Below, one piece after another: positions 27,094 to 36,044 of a DNA stretch of 64,000 nucleotides. Origin of the DNA: Bacteroidia bacterium (GTDB lineage Bacteria; Bacteroidota; Bacteroidia; J057); assembly GCA_030430205.1 (NCBI GenBank), contig JAUIGE010000013.1:62001-126000 (forward strand), written 5' to 3'. The notes under the pieces are model-generated. The model made no database searches and was not told where the DNA came from. It was given only the letters and a program-made list of their open reading frames with translations. The number at the start of each line of letters is the position of its first letter. Position 1 is the stretch's first letter. Both the position numbers and the translations under genes were made by a program.

Positions 27094-29529
27094 ATGAAAA
27101 AGATAATTCTATTATTGACCATGATAGTTTTTGCTAATGCTTCCTTTGCCCAAAAGGAAAGCAATGTCTGGATATTTGCAGATTCATGCGGTTTGGATTT
27201 CAATGGACCTAATAATCAACCCGTATTTTTTCCTACTAACTCAAGTGTAACACCAATCCCTCAGGCAGAAGAAACCTTCGGTTCTATAGCTGATTCAGCC
27301 GGAAGTTTGCTTTTCTATATTGGATACAATGGCCCTTTGGCTGGTGGCTATGGGCGGATTTATAATCATCAGCATCAACTTATGGATGGAGGTTTGAATA
27401 TGTATATCTCGGGAAGTAGTACCAATGGAGCCACTATTATACCTTTTCCCGGAAACGGGGATAAATATTATGTTTTTTACCAGGGTTTTCCGTGGAAGTT
27501 TAATTATGGGGTAGTTGATATGTCATTAAATGGTGGTTTGGGAAAGGTAATCCAAAAGAATATAAAGCTTGATTCCCTGTCCTATGACCTTTCGGAGAAA
27601 GTAATAGCCATTCAACATGCCAATGGAAGGGATTGGTGGATTTTGACCCATCCTATCTATTCCAAGTCTTATTTTCGAAGATTGATCACTCCTCAAGGAA
27701 TTGATAGCCCTTTGGTTCAGCAGATTGGCCTCCCTGCATTAGAAAATGAATTTCTAGGAGAGTTTGCATTAGGCCCCAGGTCTGAAATGATTGCCTGTGT
27801 TTCTTTTCATGGTAAAATAGAGACATTTGATTTTGACAGATGTACGGGCTTATTGTCCAGATGGCGAAGTATTGGAGAAGAAGACCCCATTATTCCCTTG
27901 CCTAATGATGATGCCAGAGCCTATGGCTGTTCCCTTTCCCCTTCGGGCAGGTTTTTATATGTCAGTTCCTATTATGAATTGTTTCAATATGATCTTTGGG
28001 CAGTGGATATAAAAGCGAGCAAAACCCTTATTTACACCATAGGACCTTCAGTTATGGTATTGGGGCAGCACCAATTGGGTCCTGATGGTAAAATTTATAT
28101 TTGTATTGCAGCAAGAACAACTGGCAGTCTTTGGTTTTATCACCCTTTAGCCCGAGCCTTATCTGTTATCTCTGAACCCGACCAAAAAGGCCAGGCCTGT
28201 GATTTCCGTCCCAGCGATTTTGACCTTCAGGGAAAACGCTTAGGCCTCGGCCTCCCGAGCCCTCCCCACTACGGCCTCGGGCCGCTCCCTCTCCCCGCCG
28301 CGGCCGCAGGCCCGGACCACCATCACGCCTGTCCCGGTGACAGCAGCCAGCTGGGCAGCCCTGCCCATCCCGACTACCTCTACAGCTGGGAGCCCGCCGC
28401 AGGTCTGAGCGATCCCAACCTTGCCCGGCCGGTAGCCAGTCCGAAAAGCACGACCACCTACATCCTCACCGTTTTTGACACAAAACACGCCTGCCGCAAT
28501 GTGAATACAGATACCGTCACCGTTACGGTGAATCACCCTGCTCCCGGCCTGACCATAGATGCCGGGCCAGACCTCAGCGTGGCATGTCCGGGGGATGAAC
28601 TGAAGCTCGGAACGGCAGCCCAGCCCGGCTGGTGGTATCGCTGGAGCAGCACGGCTCCTATCGCTGCTGCTCACTCCGCCCGGCCCAAAGTCCGGGTGCA
28701 TGTACCTGCATGGTACTACCTGGAGGCAGGAGATGATTTGCAAAATCTTTGCAGATTTGGGCGGGACAGCATCTGGGTGGATATAGACCCACCGCCCCTG
28801 CCGCTGGCTTATGCCGGTAGAGACCGGACGATCTGTCCGGGAGGTGGAACCTGGCTGCAAGCCAGCGAATCAGCGCATCTGCGCTACCTCTGGCAGCCTG
28901 CTGCCCTCTTCAGCGACCCGCGCCAGGCGCGGGTGTGGCTGCGCCCGCAAAGCTCGCAGCAGATCCTGCTGCAGGTGACAGACACCAGCCGCAGCTGCCA
29001 CAATGTGGCCTATGACACGCTAAAGCTGACGCCCGGACAAATTCCCTACGCCGATGCCGGGCCGGATATGCGCCTCTGCGACCGCCCCGGGATGAGCGAT
29101 ACCATCGGTACGACGGCCCTTCCCCATGCCCAATACCTCTGGGAGCCCCCGGAAGGCTTGTCTGATCCTGGGGTGGCCCGGCCGCTGGTATTTTCCGGTG
29201 AAGACCGCATATATCGGCTGACGGTCGTGAAAGACACTTTTTGTGTGGGCTATGACTCGCTGCACATTCTTCACCAGCCTTGTGATTCGATCTGGTTTCC
29301 GACAGCTTTTTCACCCAATGGTGATGGCATCAATGATGTGTTTTACATCACAAATCTGCCGCCAGGCTGTGTATTCCGTGTGTGGAACCGCTGGGGGCGC
29401 TTGCTCTATGATAGCGCAAGCTATGGGAATGATTGGGATGGGAAAAATGCCCCGGAAGGGGTGTATGTGTACCGGCTTGTGGAGCCGGATGGGAGGCAAT
29501 ATGTGGGGAGTGTGACGATTATTCGCTAA
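27094..29529 (+). CDS. Secreted protein with gliding-motility (T9SS type B) C-terminal domain
   Basis: This 811-residue protein has a signal peptide at 1-19 (MKKIILLLTMIVFANASFA). Residues about 25-380 form a propeller-like domain (WIFADSCGLDFN, FGSIADSAGSLLFY, LGPDGKIYICIA). Residues about 400-720 contain four immunoglobulin/PKD-like repeats (AGPD...CPGD...LG ... Y.W.P..GLSDP..ARP). The C-terminus is the type B sorting domain FPTAFSPNGDGINDVFYI ... NRWGRLLYDS ... GVYVYRLVEPDG. The gene is a mosaic: a sampled line at 27541 has 23 of 60 bases G/C, one at 28921 has 42 of 60, and the switch is near 28230. The product should be surface-exposed. Confidence 0.9.
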   Translation: MKKIILLLTMIVFANASFAQKESNVWIFADSCGLDFNGPNNQPVFFPTNSSVTPIPQAEETFGSIADSAGSLLFYIGYNGPLAGGYGRIYNHQHQLMDGGLNMYISGSSTNGATIIPFPGNGDKYYVFYQGFPWKFNYGVVDMSLNGGLGKVIQKNIKLDSLSYDLSEKVIAIQHANGRDWWILTHPIYSKSYFRRLITPQGIDSPLVQQIGLPALENEFLGEFALGPRSEMIACVSFHGKIETFDFDRCTGLLSRWRSIGEEDPIIPLPNDDARAYGCSLSPSGRFLYVSSYYELFQYDLWAVDIKASKTLIYTIGPSVMVLGQHQLGPDGKIYICIAARTTGSLWFYHPLARALSVISEPDQKGQACDFRPSDFDLQGKRLGLGLPSPPHYGLGPLPLPAAAAGPDHHHACPGDSSQLGSPAHPDYLYSWEPAAGLSDPNLARPVASPKSTTTYILTVFDTKHACRNVNTDTVTVTVNHPAPGLTIDAGPDLSVACPGDELKLGTAAQPGWWYRWSSTAPIAAAHSARPKVRVHVPAWYYLEAGDDLQNLCRFGRDSIWVDIDPPPLPLAYAGRDRTICPGGGTWLQASESAHLRYLWQPAALFSDPRQARVWLRPQSSQQILLQVTDTSRSCHNVAYDTLKLTPGQIPYADAGPDMRLCDRPGMSDTIGTTALPHAQYLWEPPEGLSDPGVARPLVFSGEDRIYRLTVVKDTFCVGYDSLHILHQPCDSIWFPTAFSPNGDGINDVFYITNLPPGCVFRVWNRWGRLLYDSASYGNDWDGKNAPEGVYVYRLVEPDGRQYVGSVTIIR

Positions 29530-29590
29530 GTGGATAAAAACATGCAACTCAGGACTCAAATTGTCTTTTTTTCGGCCGGATAATATCTGT

Positions 29591-29598
29591 TACCTTTG
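29591..29598 (+). promoter_or_regulatory. Bacteroidetes -7 element TACCTTTG
   Basis: TACCTTTG matches TAnnTTTG 22 bases before the ATG at 29621. The nearest TTG (29561-29563) is farther than the ideal -33 spacing. Confidence 0.5.
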
Positions 29599-29620
29599 GG
29601 ACTGTATTTAACCTGATTGT

Positions 29621-30601
29621 ATGAAGAAAACGCTTCTGTTACTCGCTTTGTTGATAGGCCTGGCCCTCATCTACTTCCTCTTTATCTTTGAGCGCCAGGA
29701 CAGCTCCCTGTGCAAGGAGAGCATCAATTTTGCTGTCAAAGATGTGAGCAGCATCGAGCGGATCAGCATGCGCCGCGTGGTGAATGGGGAAGAAAAAGAA
29801 AATATCATTTTGGATAAACAAGCCAATGGAGACTGGACCTTCAATGGCGGCTATAATGCCCTGGAAGTCAGGGTCGAAACCCTGATGGATGCTATCCGCC
29901 TCCTCTCTGTGAGGCGCACGCTCAGCGATGCCAGCAGCGAAAAAGCCCTCGCTTTGCTGGGACAAAATCATGTGCAGATAGAGATATTTTCGTCCGAAGG
30001 ACTGATCCGCTCTTACCAGGTAGGGCCACAGACCAAAGATTTTAAGGGAACGGTGATGTTGATGACAGGCGATCTGCCTTTTTTGTGCAAGGCCGAACCG
30101 CAGGTGGTACACCTGCCGGGTGCTCAGGCTTACCTGAATGCGCGCTTCACCATGGACTTTGAGCAATGGCTCGAAAACCTGATTTTTGATGCTCAGGCAG
30201 AGGAGTTGGCAAGCATACAGCTTGATTATCAGGATGTTGAAAATACCTTTCAACTCATAAGGCAAGGAGATGCATGGACGATGAGTGGAGAAGAAGGCGA
30301 GCTAAACCAGGAAGCTATTTCCGATTATCTGGCGCTTTTTAAGGGGAAAATCTATGCAGAGTCTTTCGCTGATAAATATTTCCCCACCCTGCTCGATTCC
30401 CTCAAAACCCGCACCGCGGATATGGTCTTTTCCCTCCAATACCTTGACGGTAGCTCCCGGCGCATCCACCTCTACGAGCGCCCCGACAACCTCAACAATT
30501 TTTTCGCCTGGATAGAAGACGAAAACCAACTCATCACGATTCAACACTTTGTGTTTGATCCCTTTTTGAAGAAGCGGGGAGAGTTCCAGAACTATTTCTA
30601 A
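29621..30601 (+). CDS. DUF4340-like membrane-anchored protein
   Basis: This 326-residue protein has a signal-anchor at residues 4-24 (LLLLALLIGLALIYFLFIF), then a beta-rich body with the DUF4340 pattern (SIERI.M......I.L....NGDWTFNGGYNALEVRVETLMDAI) seen in two related halves. In other Bacteroidetes DUF4340 proteins sit with gliding/ABC-type envelope genes; here the neighbour is dnaN, so context gives no function. Probably periplasmic and membrane-tethered. Confidence 0.7.
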   Translation: MKKTLLLLALLIGLALIYFLFIFERQDSSLCKESINFAVKDVSSIERISMRRVVNGEEKENIILDKQANGDWTFNGGYNALEVRVETLMDAIRLLSVRRTLSDASSEKALALLGQNHVQIEIFSSEGLIRSYQVGPQTKDFKGTVMLMTGDLPFLCKAEPQVVHLPGAQAYLNARFTMDFEQWLENLIFDAQAEELASIQLDYQDVENTFQLIRQGDAWTMSGEEGELNQEAISDYLALFKGKIYAESFADKYFPTLLDSLKTRTADMVFSLQYLDGSSRRIHLYERPDNLNNFFAWIEDENQLITIQHFVFDPFLKKRGEFQNYF

Positions 30602-30629
30602 TTTGTTAGAAACTTTTTACAAAGTTGTT

Positions 30630-30637
30630 TAGCTTTG
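30630..30637 (+). promoter_or_regulatory. Bacteroidetes -7 element TAGCTTTG upstream of dnaN
   Basis: TAGCTTTG matches TAnnTTTG and ends 18 bases before the dnaN ATG. A TTTG at 30602-30605 is near, though a little far for, the -33 site. Confidence 0.55.
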
Positions 30638-30655
30638 CAATAAGCAAAAAGTCGT

Positions 30656-31789
30656 ATGAATTTTATTGTTTCTTCCTCCACGCTGTCCCGGCAGCTCAGC
30701 CGTATATCGGGCGCGATACCCTCTCGCTCTGTATTACCGATCATCGAAAACTTCCTTTTTGAGGTTGAAAATGATACGCTGACCATCTCCACGACCAACC
30801 TGGAGACGAGTATGCAAACCCGCCTGCAGGTGGAAAGCCGGGGAGAACCCATCAAGGTGGCTATTCCGGCCAAAATCCTTCTGGACATCCTCAAAGCGCT
30901 GCCTGAGCAGCCGGTTACCTTCATCGTCAATGAAGAGAGCTTTGGCGTGGAGATCAGTTCGGATAATGGGAAATACAAAATCAGCGGTGAAAAAGGGGAA
31001 GATTTTCCCGCCATTCCGCTACCGGAAGGCACTTCTTCTATTCATATTCCGCTTCATGCGATGCTGAAAGCGATCAATAAGACGCTTTTTGCGGCTTCAA
31101 CCGATGAAGACAAAGCTGCCTTAAACGGCATTTATTTTGACCTGGGAGAGCATGGAGCCACTTTTGTGGCCACAGATGCGCACCGATTGGTGCGCTACCG
31201 CCGGGTGGACGTGACCGTCCCCAACCCCACCAACTTCATCGTGCCTCAAAAGGCACTCAATCTCCTGAAAGGTTCGCTGGATGCCTCATCCACCAAAGAC
31301 CTGATCATCCATTATAATGACAACAATGCTTTCTTCCAAACGGAAGATTTGCTGCTGGTCTGTCGCCTGATCGATCAGAAATATCCCGATTACGAAAACG
31401 TAATCCCGGTCAACAATACCAAAAAGCTCTTTATCACCAAATCAGACCTGCTCGGCACTTTGCGCCGTGTCAATATCTTTGCCAACCGCAGCACGCACCA
31501 GGTGCGCTTCAGCATTCACGGCAGTGAATTGGAGATTTCCTGTGAGGACCCTGACTTTGCCAATGAGGCAAAGGAGAGCCTCAAGTGCCACTATGAAGGC
31601 GAGGACATTGATATTGGTTTCAATGCAGCTTTGCTGTTGGAGGTAGTCTCCAATCTGGAGACTGAGGAGAGCGTATTGGAGCTCTCTGAGCCTAATCGTG
31701 CAGGCATTATCCTGCCCAATGATCAGGAAGATGGTGAAAACATCCTGATGCTCATCATGCCGATCATGCTCAACTCATACGTGATGTGA
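30656..31789 (+). CDS. dnaN: DNA polymerase III sliding clamp (beta subunit)
   Basis: This 377-residue protein has the normal length for the beta clamp, which tethers polymerase III to DNA. Three clamp domains are evident: the start MNFIVSSSTLSRQLSRISG, the ATDAHRLVRYR strand and the C-terminal LMLIMPIMLN that lines the partner-binding pocket (MPMRL in E. coli). dnaN is not beside dnaA or recF here, and no DnaA-box cluster was seen, so this is not evidence for an origin. Confidence 0.97.
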   Translation: MNFIVSSSTLSRQLSRISGAIPSRSVLPIIENFLFEVENDTLTISTTNLETSMQTRLQVESRGEPIKVAIPAKILLDILKALPEQPVTFIVNEESFGVEISSDNGKYKISGEKGEDFPAIPLPEGTSSIHIPLHAMLKAINKTLFAASTDEDKAALNGIYFDLGEHGATFVATDAHRLVRYRRVDVTVPNPTNFIVPQKALNLLKGSLDASSTKDLIIHYNDNNAFFQTEDLLLVCRLIDQKYPDYENVIPVNNTKKLFITKSDLLGTLRRVNIFANRSTHQVRFSIHGSELEISCEDPDFANEAKESLKCHYEGEDIDIGFNAALLLEVVSNLETEESVLELSEPNRAGIILPNDQEDGENILMLIMPIMLNSYVM

Positions 31790-31802
31790 TCGCTGGCTCC
31801 TG

Positions 31803-33323
31803 TTGCTACAATTAATTAGAAATATTCCCCCTTCGGCGCATCTGCTCTTTTTAGGGTTGATCATCTTTTTACGCCTGCCAGTCTTTTTCTCTGGTTTTTT
31901 CCTGCCAGAAGAGTCGCTATACCTCGCCTGCGCGGAAAAAATACAGGGCGGGCATTTATATATTGATGCCTGGTATGGCGGTCCTCCCTTGATGGTGTGG
32001 ATTTATAGCTTTTTTGTGAGTATTTTCGGAACAGCTGCCTTGACGGCGGTTCGCATCCTAACTATTATTTATCTGTACCTGTCGGTCCTGTATTTTCAGG
32101 GAATGGTTGTTGAATACCGCGTTTTTAAGCGGACGCAATTCGCACCATCTATTTTCCTGATTTTGTTGTGCTGTACGCCCTGGCATGGCTTGCAACTGAG
32201 CGCCCCTTTGTTGATGATATACCCGCTCATTTTTTCCTTTCACAGCATTATCCGGCTGAGCATGAGCCAAACAGGAAATTATCGGCGGTTGTTTCTTGCC
32301 GGATTTCTCCTTTTTGCCGGAATTTTGGCGGACTACCATGCTCTGGGGTTTTTGGTAGGGGTATGTCTGGCATATTTCACTATCAGTCAGGCGAAGATAG
32401 ATGAGTTTTTTGGGATATTGCTGGGCGTATTCGGTGGCTTGCTGCTCTTTGTGCTATTTCTCTATTTTAATGGCATAGGCAAGGAATTTTGGGAAATAGG
32501 TTTTTCCTCTTTCTTCTATAACTGGTTGAATGGGGGGGCGGATATCATCAGGTCGGCACGCAATTCTACCCTCATATCTATGGGCCTCAATTGGGGTATT
32601 ATGATCATAATCGGGATTTTGGGCTTGATTCATTTCCGGCTAAAGATCCTGAATTATGTGATTTTGATCCGCAAAGTGGAGCTCGCCATGCTTCTTTGGC
32701 TGTTAAGTGGAATAGCTATTTTGCTTTTCTCTGGCCTGAAATTGCAGTTTTCTGATTTGCTGACCATCACGCCGCCTCTGGCATTTTATGCTGCAAAAAC
32801 ATGGGACTTACGCATGATTCCAGCCGTTCGCAGCAGTTTGATCGCTTTGCTGATCGTCGCGCCCTTATTTATGGGATTGCATTTTGTTGCAACACATATT
32901 GGGCGAAACATCGGGCCGATGACGACAGAAGAAGTGGATGAATTATTAGGGATAAAATCTATTCTTCCGATACACGAAGCCGCTTTGAGCACTTATTTTC
33001 AGGAAAAAAGCTTCCCCAATGGGATTTGGGTTCTGGACAATCGCCCGGAATTATACCCCTATCTGGGCGCGAAAGCGGTGAATAAATACATAGATTTTTC
33101 ACTCAGTGTACAAAAAATCTCCTATTTCGGTCACGAATCAGGTTTGAAGAAAGCCTCAGATGAGGATATTTTCCTTCAATTTCAGCAGCAAAAGCCAGAT
33201 TACATCATTGATGTCACAGGTGGATTTGCCAAATTAAGGAAACGATTTCCTTCGCTTTTAGGCAGCTATGAAGTAGAAGCGGTGGGTCATTATTCGGTTT
33301 GGAAAGAAAGGGAAGATAATTAG
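31803..33323 (+). CDS. Multi-pass GT-C-like membrane protein
   Basis: This 506-residue protein starts with TTG 13 bases after the dnaN stop; the first in-frame ATG would cut into the membrane segments. It has about 10-11 hydrophobic helices. The first extracytoplasmic loop reads LPEESLYLACAEKIQGGHLY followed by W.GGPPL..WIY, similar to the D/E-E-x-Y and PPL pattern of ArnT/PMT-type GT-C glycosyltransferases. The usual leading Asp is replaced by Pro-Glu-Glu. The C-terminal 100 residues are soluble. The donor and acceptor are unknown; a lipid-linked sugar transfer role is inference. Confidence 0.65.
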   Translation: MLQLIRNIPPSAHLLFLGLIIFLRLPVFFSGFFLPEESLYLACAEKIQGGHLYIDAWYGGPPLMVWIYSFFVSIFGTAALTAVRILTIIYLYLSVLYFQGMVVEYRVFKRTQFAPSIFLILLCCTPWHGLQLSAPLLMIYPLIFSFHSIIRLSMSQTGNYRRLFLAGFLLFAGILADYHALGFLVGVCLAYFTISQAKIDEFFGILLGVFGGLLLFVLFLYFNGIGKEFWEIGFSSFFYNWLNGGADIIRSARNSTLISMGLNWGIMIIIGILGLIHFRLKILNYVILIRKVELAMLLWLLSGIAILLFSGLKLQFSDLLTITPPLAFYAAKTWDLRMIPAVRSSLIALLIVAPLFMGLHFVATHIGRNIGPMTTEEVDELLGIKSILPIHEAALSTYFQEKSFPNGIWVLDNRPELYPYLGAKAVNKYIDFSLSVQKISYFGHESGLKKASDEDIFLQFQQQKPDYIIDVTGGFAKLRKRFPSLLGSYEVEAVGHYSVWKEREDN

Positions 33324-33355
33324 TAGATTTGCAGATTCGAAGATTAGCAGATTGA
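33323..33355. repeat. 8-base word-ladder repeat (ATTTGCAG / ATTCGAAG / ATTAGCAG)
   Basis: Words ATTTGCAG, ATTCGAAG, ATTAGCAG, ATTGAAAA follow each other in 8-base register. The array starts at the last base of the stop codon of the preceding membrane-protein gene. Same class as 9884-9928. Confidence 0.75.
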
Positions 33356-33383
33356 AAACCAAAAATGAAAAACGATTCTAATT

Positions 33384-34058
33384 ATGAAATTTGGTGTTGT
33401 AACTTTTCCTGGCAGTAACTGCGACCATGACCTGATTTATGCGATGCGTGAAAATCTGGGTCAGGAGGTCGTCCACCTTTGGCACAAAGATCACGATCTG
33501 CAGGGCTGTGATTTCATCTTTTTGCCTGGGGGCTTTTCTTATGGTGATTACCTTCGCTCGGGCGCTATCGCGCGTTTTTCGCCCATCATGGACGAAGTCA
33601 TCGCTCACGCCAACAAAGGCGGCTATGTGATGGGCATTTGTAATGGTTTTCAAATGCTGACCGAGGCAGGACTCCTGGATGGGGCTTTGTTGCACAATGC
33701 TTCGACCCGTTTTATTTGCAAAAATGTACACATCGTCCCTGCTTCACGCAGCGCTTTGATTACGCAAAACCTGGAGCATAAAGCTTATAAAGTTCCCATC
33801 GCTCATGGCGAAGGCAATTACTTCTGTACCCCTGATGTGCTGAAAAAGCTCCAGGACAACGATCAGGTGATCTTTCGCTATTGCGATGAAAATGGCCGCA
33901 TCACAGATGCCGCCAATCCTAATGGTAGCCTCGATAATATCGCGGGTGTCTGTAATGTCGGCAAAAATGTATTTGGGCTGATGCCACATCCAGAGCGCGC
34001 AGCAGATGAAATGCTCGCCAATATGGATGGACGGAAGCTGCTGGCACAGCTGGTTTAA
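33384..34058 (+). CDS. purQ: Phosphoribosylformylglycinamidine synthase subunit I
   Basis: This 224-residue protein is the glutamine amidotransferase subunit that feeds ammonia to PurL in purine synthesis. Seen: the class I triad Cys86 ([10 protein letters not shown]), His202 and Glu204 (MPHPERA), the start [12 protein letters not shown] and [10 protein letters not shown]. The usual PurS/PurL genes are not in the window. Confidence 0.96.
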   Translation: MKFGVVTFPGSNCDHDLIYAMRENLGQEVVHLWHKDHDLQGCDFIFLPGGFSYGDYLRSGAIARFSPIMDEVIAHANKGGYVMGICNGFQMLTEAGLLDGALLHNASTRFICKNVHIVPASRSALITQNLEHKAYKVPIAHGEGNYFCTPDVLKKLQDNDQVIFRYCDENGRITDAANPNGSLDNIAGVCNVGKNVFGLMPHPERAADEMLANMDGRKLLAQLV

Positions 34059-34069
34059 GCTGAATAAAA

Positions 34070-34115
34070 GAAAATTCCCTTTGCTAAACTGTATAGTTTA
34101 GTAAAGGGAATTTTC
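34070..34115. terminator. Bidirectional hairpin between purQ and the M43 protease gene
   Basis: Two 21-base arms (34070-34090 and 34095-34115) pair with a single G-T wobble around a 4-base loop. The stem ends in A/T runs on both sides, so it can terminate both convergent transcripts. Confidence 0.85.
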
Positions 34116-34128
34116 CTTTTTATACCAT

Positions 34129-35784
34129 TTACTGGCTGATAATCAACTTCTCATGAGCGATTGCCTGCCCATCCGCTCTCAGGCGGAGGAGATAGGTGCC
34201 TCTCGGTAACTCTGCCAAGCCCAGTCGAGCTTGTTGGGCATTCACATCCAGTCGTTGCTGGAGAAGCTCTCGCCCCGACAGGTCAAATATCGTCACTTCA
34301 GCCTGCTGAAATGAAGCCAAATCGTAGCTTAACGTAACGACCTCAGTTGCTGGGTTGGGGGAAAATCGGAAAAGATTTCCACCGCCATTTGCCATTCTTT
34401 TCTTGCCTCCGGGAGGAGCCACAGCACAGTAATATGTGGTAACCCAGCGCACATACTGGTCCCAACCGGTACAAAACTTTCCTTCATCATCATAATTCTG
34501 GACGGCCAGCAAAACCCGGTAAACATGACCATTGGCCATATTGCCAGCAAAAGGATAAATAGATTCAATGTTTACAGTCCCGACTTCACCTGAAGTCCAT
34601 GGCATTTGCCATTCAGTCCCTGGTATAGCTTGCCAGTCTCCCACATTGTTGACCCGGGAAATCCAAATCGTATATTTTGCCTCATTAAAGCTAGCCCTTC
34701 CATCCAGAATAATCTGATCATGATTATCCAGACATACCAGGTCGGGCATTTTAAAGAAAGCATTCGCTGGCAGGCAATCACCACATTTTTGCACATAAGA
34801 ACTGGCATCCCAACTGAGAATGTTGTGCATTCTATCTATTTGGCAAGGGGTGAAGGCATAAGGAATCATTCGACCTGGGTTATACATCAGGTTGGTCCGG
34901 TCGTTACAGCTCCAACAACCATTTATCATGGGGGTATCATCGCAACCGTCAGATGAACTGGTGCTTAAGTGCCTTAAACTCAATAAATGGCCTATTTCAT
35001 GAGAAATCACTCGGGAGTTGATAGTTCCTCCATGTAAAACCCCATCATTTCCTCCATTGTAGTAAGGCTGGGCAGCATGGTTTTGATTATTTACAATGGG
35101 ATGGCGATATGCTCCACTCCATTCATCATATATTTTGGTTGCCAATGGGATAGTGAGGTTGGTAGATCCCAATTGATTGGCTCTCCCTGAAGTGCCAAAA
35201 TTACCTCCCGACTCAACCATAAAAATATTAATTTCCTCCCATACATTTGTCCCATATTCAGCTACCATGCTCCAATCCAGGTCTCCGTTTTGAGCACCGC
35301 TTCCATAGTAGTCATCATCTCTGATAAAGCACACACTCGACAGGACAAATCTGATGCGTGTATCCAATACAGGTGTAGTATTTCCTGGTGGTTGTGCCAT
35401 CTGTGCATTTGTCCGCCAATGGCGATTCATCCGCTCAATGAGCATTTCTGCCCGATTGTAACCATTGATATTGCCACCCGGAGCCACGCCTCCGTCTCCA
35501 TCTTCGGTAAAGTTTCCAGTTCCATCACTTCTTAACATCCATTTGATATTGACCCTCACGTAAGCAATGGCTGGCGAATCACATCCCATGGGTTGGGTTG
35601 GAGGTTTGGGCTTTTCGGGATAAGTCCCTTTGGGAGCAGGTGTTTTTACTTCTGATGGCTCGAAGTCAAACTGATCTGCTCCGAAAAAACTGGTAGAAAC
35701 CTGACTTGCGCCTTGTGTTTGAGAAAATACCTGCGCCATCCCCAGAAGCATTAAGCAAGTTATTCCCAATAAAAATTTTTGCAT
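34129..35784 (-). CDS. Secreted M43-family metalloprotease with T9SS type A domain
   Basis: This 551-residue protein has a signal peptide at 1-21 (MQKFLLGITCLMLLGMAQVFS). The zinc site is HEIGHLLSLRH (His262, Glu263, His266, His272), followed by the M43-type loop SSDGCDDTPMINGCW and the Met-turn LMYNPGRMIPYAFTPCQ. The C-terminal type A sorting domain begins FRFSPNPATEVVTLSYDL and ends AHEKLIISQ. This is the cytophagalysin/pappalysin group, secreted endoproteases. A proline-lysine-rich stretch at residues about 45-65 may be a propeptide or linker. Confidence 0.93.
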   Translation of the reverse strand: MQKFLLGITCLMLLGMAQVFSQTQGASQVSTSFFGADQFDFEPSEVKTPAPKGTYPEKPKPPTQPMGCDSPAIAYVRVNIKWMLRSDGTGNFTEDGDGGVAPGGNINGYNRAEMLIERMNRHWRTNAQMAQPPGNTTPVLDTRIRFVLSSVCFIRDDDYYGSGAQNGDLDWSMVAEYGTNVWEEINIFMVESGGNFGTSGRANQLGSTNLTIPLATKIYDEWSGAYRHPIVNNQNHAAQPYYNGGNDGVLHGGTINSRVISHEIGHLLSLRHLSTSSSDGCDDTPMINGCWSCNDRTNLMYNPGRMIPYAFTPCQIDRMHNILSWDASSYVQKCGDCLPANAFFKMPDLVCLDNHDQIILDGRASFNEAKYTIWISRVNNVGDWQAIPGTEWQMPWTSGEVGTVNIESIYPFAGNMANGHVYRVLLAVQNYDDEGKFCTGWDQYVRWVTTYYCAVAPPGGKKRMANGGGNLFRFSPNPATEVVTLSYDLASFQQAEVTIFDLSGRELLQQRLDVNAQQARLGLAELPRGTYLLRLRADGQAIAHEKLIISQ

Positions 35785-36044
35785 CTTGAAGAATAATTAA
35801 AGGTTGCCTACTCTTTTGTAGCTTTTCGGCTATCGCTAAGCAAAAGCTATAATTTCCTTGCCAGGCAAGGGGACTTGTCTGGTTTTTTATTTACTCAAAA
35901 GAGGGGAATTCTATAACTGTTGCTAATAGATGAGACGAGGTCCAGCTTTTTATCTCACCACTTAGCAGGTCTTTTTACAAAAAAAATGGGGTTCCAAAGT
36001 TTTTCAACTAAGGAACCCCAAGGGTATTTTAGGCTAATAACCTT
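35785..36044 (-). promoter_or_regulatory. Leader of the M43 gene with two hairpins
   Basis: The 260-base gap holds two inverted repeats near the M43 start: 35819-35826 with 35842-35849 (8-base arms), and 35856-35862 with 35864-35870 (CCTTGCC/GGCAAGG). They could form stems in the 5' leader on the minus strand. No TAnnTTTG was found here. The rest holds only the dsbD terminator. Confidence 0.4.
35979..36020 (-). terminator. Rho-independent terminator of the dsbD-like gene
   Basis: The 9-base arms TGGGGTTCC (35987-35995) and GGAACCCCA (36012-36020) pair, and on the minus strand are followed by eight T. It lies 25 bases beyond the stop. Confidence 0.85.

Noticed and set aside
30630-31789. Replication origin near dnaN
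   Set aside because: No dnaA, recF or gyrB neighbour and no DnaA-box cluster seen; dnaN is often away from the origin in Bacteroidetes.
35816-35870. Riboswitch or small RNA gene
   Set aside because: Two short hairpins alone do not match any riboswitch class I know.
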